64,000 nucleotides of DNA from FEB-25 sp963726315 (GCA_963726315.1 CAVSBZ010000002.1:1-64000), one strand, 5' to 3'. Counted from the first letter of the stretch, positions 29,594-38,605 are shown. Notes: generated by a model not told the origin, from the sequence alone. A program made the numbers and translations.

Positions 29594-31306
29594 ATGCCTG
29601 AAAATAATCAGCCACTGATCATCCAGCTTAAGAAGCTGAAGCTGTTCCAGGGACTGGATGAAGCACAGCTGGAGCGGGTGGCTGCATATATCCATCCTCT
29701 CACGGTGAAAGAAGGGGAAAGTCTCCACCTGGATGGAAAGAACTGTCCATTTTTCATTGTTGTCAGCGGGAAAGCCGGTTATACCCAGCTAAAAAAAGGG
29801 AATCAGGGCGAAAGCTATATCCTTAAGCCAGACGATTTTTTCGGTGCAGATGCGATATTGCGGGGAAGGCCGAGGTCATTTACCCTCCTGGCGCATAATC
29901 AAACTATGCTGTTCAGCATCCAGTTGGACGCATTGCGGGTGCTGTTAAACACGAACCCGCTGCTGACCAAGAATATCAAGAAGCAGCTGGCATGGTATAA
30001 CCTAGTCCACTCCAAGCCGTTCAGCTGGCTGGGTGAAGATGAAACGGTAAAAGTGGTATGCCGAAAACACCCAGCCTATTTGTTGGTGCTTGAGCTCGCC
30101 CCCCTGGTCATGGCATGGGTCGGGTTGTTAATCATCCTCGCCGCCGCCCAGATCATGACCGCTTCTTTCCGCCTTGCTGTTGGTTGGTTAGGGGCAGGCG
30201 TGGTGGTTATGGCAGGTTTGTGGGCCATTTGGCGCTTTTTTGATTGGGGCAATGATTATTACGTCATCACCGACCAGCGGATTGTATGGCTGGAACGGAC
30301 CATAGGGTTGTACGACAGCCGGCAGGAAGCTCCCCTTGTGGCGATCAAGTCGGGTGAGACAAAATCCGGCGCAGTCGGGCGATTCTTGGGCTTTGGTGAT
30401 GTGATCACTGAGACCTTCATGGGGCAGATATTCTTCCGCCACATCGGAGACCCCGGTGGGATCAAGAACCTTATCGAGCAGGAACACAAGCTGGCAGTTG
30501 AGCAGCAAGTGTCCACCGATATCCACGGTATTGAGGGGAAGATCCGGCAAAAGATAGAACCTTCACAAGCCGTGACCGTGCCTGTAGCGGTAAGCGCCCC
30601 CACTCAAGCGAACGCATCCAGCGGCACTTACAAGCAGGAGACTCAGAACGTGCCCGAAAAGCTAAACTTCTGGCAGTCGCTGCTGGCGCGCTTTCAGATG
30701 CGCCGGGAAGCCAATGGGATGATCACCTACCGCAAGCACCTGTATGTGCTTTTTCGGATGACCCTGCTGCCCGCGGTGTGTGTACTGGGTTTGATGGTCG
30801 GTACAGCGGTGCTGTATTATTGGCGCATGAACGAACAGATCAGCCTGCTCACCCCGGGAATGATCTTGTTAATTGGGATTGGTTTGACCGTGTTGTCCGT
30901 CCTGTGGTGGTTGTATCGATTTGTCGATTGGAGCAATGATATCTATCGGGTGACGGCTGAGAAGATCATCGACAGTGAGCGTAAACCTCTGGGAGATGAA
31001 ATCACAAAATCTGCTCCCCTGGAGAACATCATCGGTCTGGATTATGAACGTCTGGGATTTTTAGGCGTCGTGTTGAATTTTGGTAATGTGATCATCAATA
31101 TCGGCACCGAGAACAAATTCATCTTTTATGGCATCCACAACCCGGCACGCGCTCAAAGGGATATATTCAATTATATGTATCAGCGCCGTCGGAAGAAACA
31201 GCAGGATGACACCACCCAGGAACAGGAACGGGTCTCTAATTATATTGCGGCATACCATCGCCAGGCTCAGGATATCCGCCAGACTAAAAAACCTCCCCAA
31301 ATTTGA
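29594..31306 (+). CDS. Cyclic-nucleotide-binding membrane protein with duplicated TM/PH-like modules
   Basis: 570 residues. Residues 8-125 match a cyclic-nucleotide-binding domain (LFQGLDEAQLERVAAYIHP, FFIVVSGKAGY, LKPDDFFGADAIL). Two copies of a module then follow: a pair of TM helices leading into a bacterial PH-like domain, seen as RFFDWGNDYYVITDQRIVW (about 215) and RFVDWSNDIYRVTAEKIIDS (about 440). A Ser/Thr/Gln-rich linker separates the modules and the C-terminus is highly charged. This suggests a membrane-bound sensor of a nucleotide second messenger or a lipid-proximal scaffold. The nucleotide-binding arginine loop is not clear (AILRGRPRSFTLLA), so ligand binding is uncertain. Confidence 0.85.
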   Translation: MPENNQPLIIQLKKLKLFQGLDEAQLERVAAYIHPLTVKEGESLHLDGKNCPFFIVVSGKAGYTQLKKGNQGESYILKPDDFFGADAILRGRPRSFTLLAHNQTMLFSIQLDALRVLLNTNPLLTKNIKKQLAWYNLVHSKPFSWLGEDETVKVVCRKHPAYLLVLELAPLVMAWVGLLIILAAAQIMTASFRLAVGWLGAGVVVMAGLWAIWRFFDWGNDYYVITDQRIVWLERTIGLYDSRQEAPLVAIKSGETKSGAVGRFLGFGDVITETFMGQIFFRHIGDPGGIKNLIEQEHKLAVEQQVSTDIHGIEGKIRQKIEPSQAVTVPVAVSAPTQANASSGTYKQETQNVPEKLNFWQSLLARFQMRREANGMITYRKHLYVLFRMTLLPAVCVLGLMVGTAVLYYWRMNEQISLLTPGMILLIGIGLTVLSVLWWLYRFVDWSNDIYRVTAEKIIDSERKPLGDEITKSAPLENIIGLDYERLGFLGVVLNFGNVIINIGTENKFIFYGIHNPARAQRDIFNYMYQRRRKKQQDDTTQEQERVSNYIAAYHRQAQDIRQTKKPPQI

Positions 31307-31317
31307 CCAACTTCGGG

Positions 31318-31323
31318 TAAAAT
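31318..31323 (+). promoter_or_regulatory. -10 element immediately upstream of def
   Basis: TAAAAT ends 7 nt before the def ATG (31331) with no Shine-Dalgarno, so a def transcript starting here would be leaderless. It is not preceded by TGN. Readthrough from the gene upstream is also possible. Confidence 0.45.
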
Positions 31324-31330
31324 AGGCGCC

Positions 31331-31846
31331 ATGACAATACGAGAAATAGTTACCCTTCCACAACCAATATTACGCCGTAAAGCGCGTAAAGTGAGTGATT
31401 TTGGGCCGGAGTTCCAGACTCTGGTGGATGATATGGTTGAAACCATGCGCCAGGCACCTGGTGTGGGGCTGGCAGCCCCCCAGGTGGATGAGTCGCTCCG
31501 TTTGATCGTGGTTGAATTTGGCAACGAGGACGACGAAGATATTCCTCCCAAGCTGTACGTCCTGGCTAACCCGGAGATTACCCATGGCTCCGATGACACA
31601 CTGGTTGGGACGGAGGGGTGCCTGTCCATTCCAGGGCTGCAGGGCGATGTTGAGCGTATGGAAGCCGTGACGGTGAAGGGGTTGAACCGGCATGGGAAAT
31701 CGATGACGGTGAAGGCCAAAGGCTGGTTGGCGCGCATCTTCCAGCACGAAATCGACCACCTGGATGGCATCCTGTTCGTCGACCGGGCGGAGAAAATCTG
31801 GCAATCTGAAGGGCAGCAGGGGCAGGTATCCCCTGAGAGAGTATAA
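31331..31846 (+). CDS. def: Peptide deformylase
   Basis: 171 residues. Removes the N-formyl group from new proteins using a metal held by the Cys of motif 2 and the two His of motif 3. All motifs are intact: GVGLAAPQV (about 43-51), EGCLSIPG (about 94-101) and HEIDHLDGILF (about 139-149). It follows the CNB/PH gene by 24 bp on the same strand and precedes recF. Confidence 0.96.
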   Translation: MTIREIVTLPQPILRRKARKVSDFGPEFQTLVDDMVETMRQAPGVGLAAPQVDESLRLIVVEFGNEDDEDIPPKLYVLANPEITHGSDDTLVGTEGCLSIPGLQGDVERMEAVTVKGLNRHGKSMTVKAKGWLARIFQHEIDHLDGILFVDRAEKIWQSEGQQGQVSPERV

Positions 31847-31894
31847 ACCCGTCTCACCACCGGCCTATACCAAGCCAGCGAAACCCATCACCTT

Positions 31895-31903
31895 TGATAT
31901 AAT
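31895..31903 (+). promoter_or_regulatory. Extended -10 upstream of recF
   Basis: TG-A-TATAAT (hexamer 31898-31903), 62 nt before the recF ATG. A two-codon ATG-CTT-TGA begins 6 nt after the hexamer (31910), the spacing seen at the leaderless starts of this window. Confidence 0.5.
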
Positions 31904-31965
31904 CTGAGCATGCTTTGAATGCCACGGCGAATGCATCCGTGGCATTTACGTGATTGGCCGAGGAA

Positions 31966-33186
31966 ATGCGCCTTACACATCTCTCGCTCACCAACTTCCG
32001 AAATTTCACCCGCCTGGATATCGACGTGCCTGGTGGCACGGTGATGTTGGTGGGGGACAATGCTCAGGGCAAGACCAGCCTGCTGGAGGCGATCTATTTC
32101 CTGGCGACTTTAAGCTCATTCCACGCAAGCAGTGATAAACAGCTGATCAACTTCATCGAGGCACGCCAAAACCTGGCAGTTGGGCGTATTGTGGCGGATT
32201 ATTGCCGCGGGGTGGAGAACCACCGCCTGGAAGTTCGCATCATCCAGGAACCCAATGGGCAGAACGGCGGCACACACCTGCGGAAAGAAGTGCTGGTGGA
32301 TGGCGTCAAGCGCAAAGCCGGTGAGGCGATCGGCCAGTTCAACGCGGTGCTCTTCCTGCCCCAGATGATGGGCGTGATTGAGGCTGGACCTGAGGAACGC
32401 CGGCGCTATCTTAACCTCGCATTGGCACAGGTCATCTCCCACTACCAGGCGGCACTGGCGGAATATAACAAGGCTCTTCTGCAGCGCAACGCCCTGCTGA
32501 AGCAGCTGTTTGAGCGTAGGGGCGATACCTCCCAGCTGGATTATTGGGATGACCAAATCGCCACCTCCGGAGCACAGCTGATCCATGCGCGCATCCGTGC
32601 AGTGCAAGACCTGGAGCGGTTGGCAGCCCGCACTCATCGCGAGCTGACCCACGCCAATGAAGTGCTGCGCCTGAGCTACCAGCCAGCTTATGACCCTCTG
32701 CCGCAAACGCCAGGTCAGATGGCACTATCATTGGACGCACCCGTTGACCGCACCGGGTTTTCCCAGGAGCAAATCCGTAGAGGTTTTTTGGACGCGCTGC
32801 AGAAACTACGTCTGGAGGAGATCGCTCGCGGCGTCACCACGATCGGGCCGCACCGGGATGAGTTGCGCTTTTTTGCCAACGGAATCGACCTGGGGACGTA
32901 CGGTTCACGTGGTCAGGCACGCTCGGCGATCCTGGCATTGAAAATTGCCGAGGTCGCCTGGATGCACACCAAAAGCGGTCATTGGCCTATTCTATTGCTG
33001 GACGAAGTGCTGGCAGAGCTGGATACCCAGCGCCGGTTTGATTTATTGGAGCGGTTGGACCAGTCGGAGCAGGTGCTACTATCCACCACCGACCTGGACC
33101 TGTTTGCCCCCGAGTTCGTCGAAAAAGCGACCGTCTGGCGGGTTGCCAACGGCAGGGTGGGTAAGCACCCTACCCACAAGTCATAA
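31966..33186 (+). CDS. recF: DNA replication and repair protein RecF
   Basis: 406 residues from the ATG at 31966 (MRLTHLSLTNFRNFTRLDID); a TTG four codons earlier also opens the frame but has no ribosome site. SMC-like ABC ATPase that loads RecA at gapped DNA with RecO and RecR. Walker A GDNAQGKTS is at about 31-39, the signature region is GSRGQARSAILALKIAE, and Walker B is LLLDEVLAELD near the C-terminus. dnaA/dnaN/gyrB are not adjacent, so this is not the classical origin-side recF locus. The last 6 nt overlap the converging rsmG gene. Confidence 0.95.
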   Translation: MRLTHLSLTNFRNFTRLDIDVPGGTVMLVGDNAQGKTSLLEAIYFLATLSSFHASSDKQLINFIEARQNLAVGRIVADYCRGVENHRLEVRIIQEPNGQNGGTHLRKEVLVDGVKRKAGEAIGQFNAVLFLPQMMGVIEAGPEERRRYLNLALAQVISHYQAALAEYNKALLQRNALLKQLFERRGDTSQLDYWDDQIATSGAQLIHARIRAVQDLERLAARTHRELTHANEVLRLSYQPAYDPLPQTPGQMALSLDAPVDRTGFSQEQIRRGFLDALQKLRLEEIARGVTTIGPHRDELRFFANGIDLGTYGSRGQARSAILALKIAEVAWMHTKSGHWPILLLDEVLAELDTQRRFDLLERLDQSEQVLLSTTDLDLFAPEFVEKATVWRVANGRVGKHPTHKS

Positions 33187-33891
33187 GGGGCGTTTGGCAG
33201 GTACACCCACTTTTCGCGGGTAAGTATTGGGAGTGGCAGCCACTTTATCGATCACCACCAGGTAGCGTTCTTCAGCCACACCCGGCAGCGTGACCGGCAG
33301 CAGCTGGCGCAGGTGACCACCCAGCACACGCAGCGCATGTTCCGCTGAATGGGCCTCGGCTGGTCCGTTTTCACCCTTCATCGACAACATGCTACCCCCT
33401 ACGCGCACCAAGGGCAATAAGTATTCTGCCAGCACAGGCAGGATGGCGACCGCCCTGGCGACCGCCCAATCATACTGCTCACGATACGTTGGGTCCTGCC
33501 CGATGATCTCCGCACGCTCCTGGACCACATCCACTCGATGGAGGTTCAGGATGTTGACCACGTGCCGGCAGAATTCGGCTTTCTTACCCACCGATTCCAC
33601 CAGGGTCAGCTGCATATTGGGATAAACGATCTTGAGCGGGATTCCAGGGAAACCTGCGCCAGTGCCAACGTCGATCAGACGCTCGATGGGCTTCTCGCGC
33701 ATGGGCAGCAGACAGGTGAGTGAATCGAGGAAATGTTTGATGTGGATTTCCTGTGGGTCGCGGATAGCAGTCAGGTTGAAGCGCATATTCCAATCGACCA
33801 GCTCCCGCTCATAGAGAGAGAGGGCAGAGAGCTGTGAACGGGTGAGGTGAAATCCCAGCTGGCGTTGAGCGTGTTGAGTTAATTCCTGCAT
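33181..33891 (-). CDS. rsmG: 16S rRNA (guanine527-N7)-methyltransferase RsmG
   Basis: 236 residues. SAM-dependent enzyme of the small-subunit 530 loop. Motifs: NLTAIRDPQEIHIKHFLDSL, the SAM loop LIDVGTGAGFPGIPLKIVYP and VESVGKKAEFC, with the catalytic region VARAVAILPVLAEYLLPLVR. The ATG at 33891 has TATAAT ending 8 nt upstream and no strong Shine-Dalgarno. It converges on recF with a 6-nt stop overlap. Confidence 0.96.
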   Translation of the reverse strand: MQELTQHAQRQLGFHLTRSQLSALSLYERELVDWNMRFNLTAIRDPQEIHIKHFLDSLTCLLPMREKPIERLIDVGTGAGFPGIPLKIVYPNMQLTLVESVGKKAEFCRHVVNILNLHRVDVVQERAEIIGQDPTYREQYDWAVARAVAILPVLAEYLLPLVRVGGSMLSMKGENGPAEAHSAEHALRVLGGHLRQLLPVTLPGVAEERYLVVIDKVAATPNTYPRKVGVPAKRPL

Positions 33892-33899
33892 CCTGGTAG

Positions 33900-33905
33900 A
33901 TTATA
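33900..33905 (-). promoter_or_regulatory. -10 element of rsmG, probably leaderless
   Basis: On the minus strand TATAAT, preceded directly by TG, ends 8 nt before the rsmG ATG. Confidence 0.5.
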
Positions 33906-33976
33906 CACGCATCACCTGCCTGGCATGAGGGTTGCAACCTGACAACCTGAAGCTATAGATAAAGGAGTGGAAGGAT

Positions 33977-34930
33977 ATGGTGAAGCGCCTACTACGCATC
34001 GTTGCACTGGCAGCACTGCTCATTATGGTGGATGTATCTGCCGCACAGGGTGATTCATTGCCTGATTCCGCCTATATTACAGGCCTGGTCGGGCATGCCC
34101 AAAAGCATTCAATCTCCTGCGAAGCGCGCTCGGCGGCCGACCTGGCAACCTTCTGGGGTATCAGGATTGGCGAGAATGAATTCCTGGAGGCTCTGCCCAG
34201 GGCGGATAATCCTGAGCAAGGCTTTGTAGGTAATCCAAATGATAACTGGGGACATGTGCCTCCAAGCGGTTACGGCGTTCATGCCGGACCGGTGGCGGAT
34301 ACTTTACGTTCCTATGGGCTGCAGGCAATAGCGCTAAACAACCTTAGCTGGGATGACCTGCGTGCTCAGATCAGTTCAGGCAGCCCGGTAATCGTGTGGG
34401 TGATCGGGCAAATGTGGGGTGGCACCGCCGAGCATTATTCAGCCCCCGATGGGAGCACATCCCTGGTGGCGGCTTTTGAGCACACCATGATCCTCACCGG
34501 CTACAACCAGGATACTGTCCAGGTGGTGGACGCCTATTCCGGGCAGTACCAGACTTACTTATTAAGCTCATTTCTAAATTCGTGGGCAGTGCTGGGTGAC
34601 ATGGCCATTTTTGCTTCGCTTGAGCCCAATATGGAGAACACCGATCCAGCTGACACCTATTCGGATACCTACACGGTCCAACCTGGAGATTACCTGTCAG
34701 CGCTGGCAAGGCAATTTGGCATTAGCTGGGAGAAGCTGGCCGAAGTAAATTCGATTGGTTATCCATTCACCATCCAACCAGGGCAGGCGTTGCAGGTTCC
34801 GGGAGGGGGAGCCCATACCTCTGCACCTGAGGATGTACAGCCTGTCCAAACCCTAAAAGGGGTAAATTTCAATGTTCGCATGCCTTTCGTCCAGCGGGAT
34901 AACCGGCTGAGCATGCAACCGCCAGAATGA
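33977..34930 (+). CDS. Secreted C39-like cysteine peptidase with LysM domain
   Basis: 317 residues. Signal peptide 1-24. A papain-fold C39-like domain follows, with the candidate nucleophile in SCEARSAADLATFWG (Cys48), His in FEHTMILTGYN (about 174) and Asp in VVDAYSG (about 188). A LysM module spans about 233-277 (YTVQPGDYLSALARQFGISW...IQPGQALQVP), which would hold the enzyme on cell-wall glycan. Probably a cell-wall or extracellular peptidase; the substrate is unknown. The ATG follows AAAGGAG. It is divergent from rsmG. Confidence 0.88.
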   Translation: MVKRLLRIVALAALLIMVDVSAAQGDSLPDSAYITGLVGHAQKHSISCEARSAADLATFWGIRIGENEFLEALPRADNPEQGFVGNPNDNWGHVPPSGYGVHAGPVADTLRSYGLQAIALNNLSWDDLRAQISSGSPVIVWVIGQMWGGTAEHYSAPDGSTSLVAAFEHTMILTGYNQDTVQVVDAYSGQYQTYLLSSFLNSWAVLGDMAIFASLEPNMENTDPADTYSDTYTVQPGDYLSALARQFGISWEKLAEVNSIGYPFTIQPGQALQVPGGGAHTSAPEDVQPVQTLKGVNFNVRMPFVQRDNRLSMQPPE

Positions 34931-35013
34931 CCAAGCTGGGACCGCGATTACCCCCAGCGGCGGAAATCAATCTCCATCCATAGGCAAATAATCTTTAGTG
35001 ATAATTTAAATAC

Positions 35014-35046
35014 ATAAGCTGTCCGGTGAATTATCGGACAGCTTAT
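35014..35046. terminator. Bidirectional hairpin between convergent genes
   Basis: ATAAGCTGTCCG (35014-35025) and CGGACAGCTTAT (35035-35046) are perfect 12-bp arms with a 9-nt loop, placed between two convergent stops. The T tract is weak on both sides. Confidence 0.7.
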
Positions 35047-35062
35047 AAAGTTAAGACCGGTC

Positions 35063-35995
35063 TTACTGCTCAGCGGTTGGTAGTGCAGTAACCTTCGGCT
35101 TGCGGGATTTTTTTACCAGGGCACGAATGCCCCAAATGATCAGGGCGATGGGCACGAAGATGATCAACAGGACGGGGACGTACAGGATCACTGCGCGGAT
35201 AGCGAAATTGGTTAGCGACTGTAGGGCGTGGATCAGGGACTGCAATGCCTGCTTGGCAACACCACCAGGCTGCCAGCCTGCGATACTGATGGGCTGCATG
35301 GCTGCATTGGCAAACAGCTGGATGCTGATGGATGACAGGGCGGCTGACTGCTCGTAATACTTCATCTGGCCTTTGATCAGCTCGATCTGCTCTCGTACCG
35401 ACACCAGCTGTGAGTAGACTGAGAGCACGTCTTCGGTCTTGACAGCTGAATCCATGATTTGCTGGAGCTGCTTCTCCGCCGCTTGCGCATTCACCAGGCG
35501 TGAATTCAGGTCGGTATAGTCGGCAGTCACATCCTGGCTGGTTTGGTTCTCGCTGATGATTGGCTGGTTGGTCTCTGCCTTGATCGTAGTCAATGCTTCC
35601 GCCAGGCGTTCAACAGGCACCCGGATGGACATATTCACCTGGGGCACCTTGGAACCGTTGCTGAGAGATTGCTGGTACATGTCGGCGCTGACTACAAACC
35701 CACCCATGGCTTCGGCCATGCGTGAGATATTATCCATCGACTTTTGTGGGTCATCCACTGCCATGGACAGGGTGGCATTCTTGACTACCATGCGGTCGGC
35801 AGAAGCGGTCGTTTGGTCTATGGCGTAGGCGCTTTTATCGGCTGCAAGTGGTGCAATGGCTGGGGCTACCGATTCGCTGCTTTGCATTCCGCTGCTGGCG
35901 TTGGGTAAGGTCGACCTGGCGCTCGGAGTCGCTGCAGCGCATGCAGATAGCAACAGAGAGGCGATAACAAGGGTAAAGGCAATTTTTTTGATCAT
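35063..35995 (-). CDS. DUF4349 lipoprotein with C-terminal membrane helix
   Basis: 310 residues. Lipobox LLSAC at about 15-19 gives a lipidated Cys19. The DUF4349 core runs from VKNATLSMAVDDPQKSMDNI through GGFVVSADMYQQ, VPVERLAEALTTIKA and VTADYTDLNSRLVNAQAAEK, with a helical pair around VLSVYSQLVSVREQIELIKG. A TM helix (VILYVPVLLIIFVPIALIIW) and a basic tail end the protein. Family members are envelope proteins of unknown function, some linked to stress. The ATG follows AGGAGGAG. Confidence 0.9.
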   Translation of the reverse strand: MIKKIAFTLVIASLLLSACAAATPSARSTLPNASSGMQSSESVAPAIAPLAADKSAYAIDQTTASADRMVVKNATLSMAVDDPQKSMDNISRMAEAMGGFVVSADMYQQSLSNGSKVPQVNMSIRVPVERLAEALTTIKAETNQPIISENQTSQDVTADYTDLNSRLVNAQAAEKQLQQIMDSAVKTEDVLSVYSQLVSVREQIELIKGQMKYYEQSAALSSISIQLFANAAMQPISIAGWQPGGVAKQALQSLIHALQSLTNFAIRAVILYVPVLLIIFVPIALIIWGIRALVKKSRKPKVTALPTAEQ

Positions 35996-36080
35996 GGCTC
36001 CTCCTGAGATGGATTACAAAGATTAAAACGCCCCCACCCAGTGGAATGTTCCCGTATATGTGAAGCGATAAAAAAGGGTT

Positions 36081-36809
36081 TTACCAGCCCGAAGAAAGTC
36101 TGGTGATGTGGCGCTCGGGTAAGTTTTCCTTGAGCATACGCTCCTGAACACCCCGGATATCATATTGGACCCTGTGCCACTCCCAGGTGAAATCAGTCAT
36201 ATCCAGGATGGCGTAAGCCGAGCGCGAATCGCGGTCGCGCGGTTGACCAACCGAGCCCGGGTTGAGGATGGCGCGCGGGGCGAGGGTCATCTGGGAGACG
36301 TGTTCGGGCACAATAAGCTGAGCGGTCAGGCGGTCATCCGGCAGGTAATATAGCACGGGCAGGTGGGTGTGACCGACGAAGCAGTATTGAGTGTCATAGA
36401 ATTCGAAGCTGATGGTGGCAGAGCGTGTGTCGAGCAGGTATTCCCAGATGGGCTTGAACGGGCTGCCGTGCACCAGAGTGATGAATTCGAGCTTGATCCG
36501 CTCCGGCAGATTTTTCAGGTATTCCTTATTGCCGGGTGTAAGCCTCTCCCGGGTCCACAAGACGGTCTTGCGGGCGTCAGGGTTGAAAGCATCCACCTCG
36601 ATAACACCGACCGCAGCCGCATCGTGGTTGCCCATGATGCACTGCAGGTTGGGTAGCCCGGCGATGCGCTCGACGCATTCATTGGGGTCGGGTCCATATC
36701 CAACGAGGTCCCCCAGGCACCAGGCAGCATCGAATTGCCCGGCATCCGCCAGCACGGCTTCTAGAGCGGGCAGGTTAGCGTGGATATCGGAGATGATCAA
36801 GGTTCGCAT
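36081..36809 (-). CDS. Calcineurin-like metallophosphoesterase (YfcE/MJ0936-type)
   Basis: 242 residues. Dinuclear metal motifs in order: ISDIHANLPAL (about 5-15), LGDLVGYGPDP (about 33-43), GNHDAAAV (about 60-67), LVHGSP, VGHTH (about 145-149) and NPGSVGQPRD (about 181-190). It hydrolyses phosphodiesters or phosphomonoesters in the cytoplasm; the substrate cannot be told. There is no Shine-Dalgarno; a TGC-TACCGT extended -10 ends 6 nt before the ATG. Confidence 0.9.
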   Translation of the reverse strand: MRTLIISDIHANLPALEAVLADAGQFDAAWCLGDLVGYGPDPNECVERIAGLPNLQCIMGNHDAAAVGVIEVDAFNPDARKTVLWTRERLTPGNKEYLKNLPERIKLEFITLVHGSPFKPIWEYLLDTRSATISFEFYDTQYCFVGHTHLPVLYYLPDDRLTAQLIVPEHVSQMTLAPRAILNPGSVGQPRDRDSRSAYAILDMTDFTWEWHRVQYDIRGVQERMLKENLPERHITRLSSGW

Positions 36810-36815
36810 GGGTTA

Positions 36816-36824
36816 ACGGTAGCA
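36816..36824 (-). promoter_or_regulatory. Extended -10 of the metallophosphoesterase gene, leaderless
   Basis: Minus strand TG-C-TACCGT, hexamer at 36816-36821, exactly 6 nt from the ATG at 36809. The hexamer is weak apart from the conserved T-A...T positions. Confidence 0.4.
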
Positions 36825-37016
36825 TGAAAGGCAGCATCTAGCAAATCGGGGAAGGCAAATGGTTTCAGCCGCAGATTAACGAAGATAAAAGCGCAATGGA
36901 TCCATCATCAATAGTGGCGACCCATCTCAATAACCCCCGATTTGATTTACGCTTATCAAGTTATTGCTAATAATTTCAATAATGCAGGACGGTTGGCCCA
37001 TTAAAAGTGAAATTAA

Positions 37017-37049
37017 ATGTAGAGACGTCCTCGCGGGACGCCTCTACAT
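37017..37049. repeat. REP-like hairpin repeat 1
   Basis: ATGTAGAGACGTCC, a TCGC loop, then GGGACG-CCTCTACAT. It lies in a 450-bp intergenic stretch (36810-37263) with no gene. The GTAGAGRCG outer sequence recurs at 37650-37701. Confidence 0.65.
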
Positions 37050-37263
37050 CAGGGGATGCAATTACACTCCCACGTCCCCGCCAGCGGCGGTACACTCGCT
37101 AACGTACGTGAAGGAATGCGTCAAACTCTTTCGTATGATCATATTAACATACCACTGTCCTCTAAACAGTCTGTTAAAGATTAAGAAATTTATTAAACTA
37201 AGGCAATTTACCCCCTGTGGTTGGTTTTTTTAAGTAATCTTTTGACTGCAGCTTCAGATTAAA

Positions 37264-37536
37264 TCAAATCCCGGCGATGCTCAGGGAATCCAACACTTTG
37301 GAGATCAGTGCCGTCAGCTCGGGGTGGGTAACCTCGAACTCGTCGACTGCGTCTTCCAGCCTCCCAATGATGGAAGGGTGTACATCCATTGATTGTTCCC
37401 CTGAGCGCTCGAGCAATGCGCGGATATCCCCGTCGATGTCGCGCAACAGCTCGCTGCTCTTATCGTCAACCGATTGCAGGTTGTTGATTTCATCATGAAG
37501 TTCTTGGAGAAGTTTGCGAGAGTTTTTATCATCCAT
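37264..37536 (-). CDS. DUF4404-like small cytosolic protein
   Basis: 90 residues, wholly helical and acidic: LLQELHDEINNLQSVDDKSS, LLRDIDGDIRALLERS, IGRLEDAVDEFEVTHPELTA and LISKVLDSLSIAGI. The LxxLHxEI start and the FExxHPELTxLI stretch fit DUF4404. Function unknown; probably an oligomeric helical bundle. The ATG follows AGGAGGCACGTCCC. The gene stands alone between repeat-rich spacers. Confidence 0.8.
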   Translation of the reverse strand: MDDKNSRKLLQELHDEINNLQSVDDKSSELLRDIDGDIRALLERSGEQSMDVHPSIIGRLEDAVDEFEVTHPELTALISKVLDSLSIAGI

Positions 37537-37649
37537 GGGACGTGCCTCCTCGGTTCATGTGATGATTTATTCTAGCACGAAAGCAAGCATATTGTGGGGA
37601 AACTAAGTTTTTGTTATTCTAAAAGAACGGGAATACCTATTTATTCGAA

Positions 37650-37701
37650 GTAGAGGCGCACCCCTCCGGTCTCAACTCGGACCGGACAGGTGCGCCTCTA
37701 C
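37650..37701. repeat. REP-like nested hairpin repeat 2
   Basis: GTAGAGGCGCACC (37650-37662) and GGTGCGCCTCTAC (37689-37701) are perfect outer arms. An inner TCCGGTC (37665-37671) / GACCGGA (37680-37686) stem is nested inside. Found in the gene-free 37537-37894 spacer. Confidence 0.75.
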
Positions 37702-37774
37702 CAAAGAAGACGCCATCCAGGTAGCTTGTACGGTCTCAAGCATGCCAGCACATGAAGGATATCTTGCCGGTTTG

Positions 37775-37804
37775 TGTAGGTGCACGATATATCGTGCCCC
37801 TACA
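37775..37804. repeat. REP-like palindromic repeat 3
   Basis: TGTAGG-T-GCACGATATATCGTGC-C-CCTACA: the central 16 bp are a perfect palindrome and the outer 6-bp arms pair. Elements of the form GTAGGGGCACGATATATCGT are, from memory, widespread dispersed repeats in bacterial genomes. Confidence 0.75.
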
Positions 37805-37894
37805 TCGGTTATTAATCGTTACCCAGGCATTGTGAAGCACTAATGTTGGGTATCGGCTAGAAAAATCATCGCCCTCAACCTAAACTACAGATAC

Positions 37895-38605
37895 TTACCT
37901 CCACACCTGGTACAAGCCCAGGCGGTGATTTTCGCCATCCGAGAGGAAGCTTTCATCCACCTCGAAACCGCTCGCCGCCGCCAGCTCGGCTAACTCATCC
38001 TCGGAGAAATGATGCACGTAGCGCAGACCTGTGCCGCCCTGGCGCCAGTCCAATAAATAATCGCCGGGGTCGACGTCGCCTTGAGACAACCCAATCGCTT
38101 CCCACGGCTGCACCCGCTCCGCCAGGCGCGGGCTGTTGAGGAACTGCCAATGCGAGTGGATGAACTGTCCACTATCTGGGAGCAGCGACCGGATTTTACG
38201 CAGGATCTGCAGGCGTAATTCTACCCCGGGTAGGTGGTGCAGTACGGCAAACGCCAGGGCGTAGTCATATTGGCAACCTGCCAGTGGAGTGTCCCATTCC
38301 GCTGTTGAAAGGTCAGCCTTCAAGAACTTGAAATGCGGCAGCTGGTCGGGGGCAGCTTGCTCGAGCAATGGCGTTGAGAAATCCAACCCGGTGTACGTAC
38401 CCTCGTGTCCGCAGCGGGCGAGCTCACGTGCCAGCTCACCGTTACCGCAGCCCAGGTCCAGCAAGTCATCACTGGCGCTGATCTGATCGAGGACGCGGAT
38501 CACCCCCGGCTGTAGACGCTGGCGGGTGGCAGAGAATGGCAAGGCGAAGGTCTGGTAGAATAACCGGTTGAGCTCGAGCAGGCGCGAAAGCGTGGTAGGA
38601 TTCAC
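37895..38605 (-). CDS. Class I SAM-dependent methyltransferase
   Basis: 236 residues from a GTG at 38605. Rossmann-fold motif I is LLDLGCGNGELARELA (about 45-60) and motif II TGLDFSTPLLEQA (about 70-82). A motif IV-like segment DYALAFAVLHHLPG (about 115-128) and the YVHHFSEDELAELAAASGFE C-terminal helix follow. The substrate cannot be predicted. It is divergent from elp3 across a 60-bp gap holding TATAAT on the minus strand (CTATAATTTAAG). Confidence 0.88.
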   Translation of the reverse strand: MNPTTLSRLLELNRLFYQTFALPFSATRQRLQPGVIRVLDQISASDDLLDLGCGNGELARELARCGHEGTYTGLDFSTPLLEQAAPDQLPHFKFLKADLSTAEWDTPLAGCQYDYALAFAVLHHLPGVELRLQILRKIRSLLPDSGQFIHSHWQFLNSPRLAERVQPWEAIGLSQGDVDPGDYLLDWRQGGTGLRYVHHFSEDELAELAAASGFEVDESFLSDGENHRLGLYQVWR

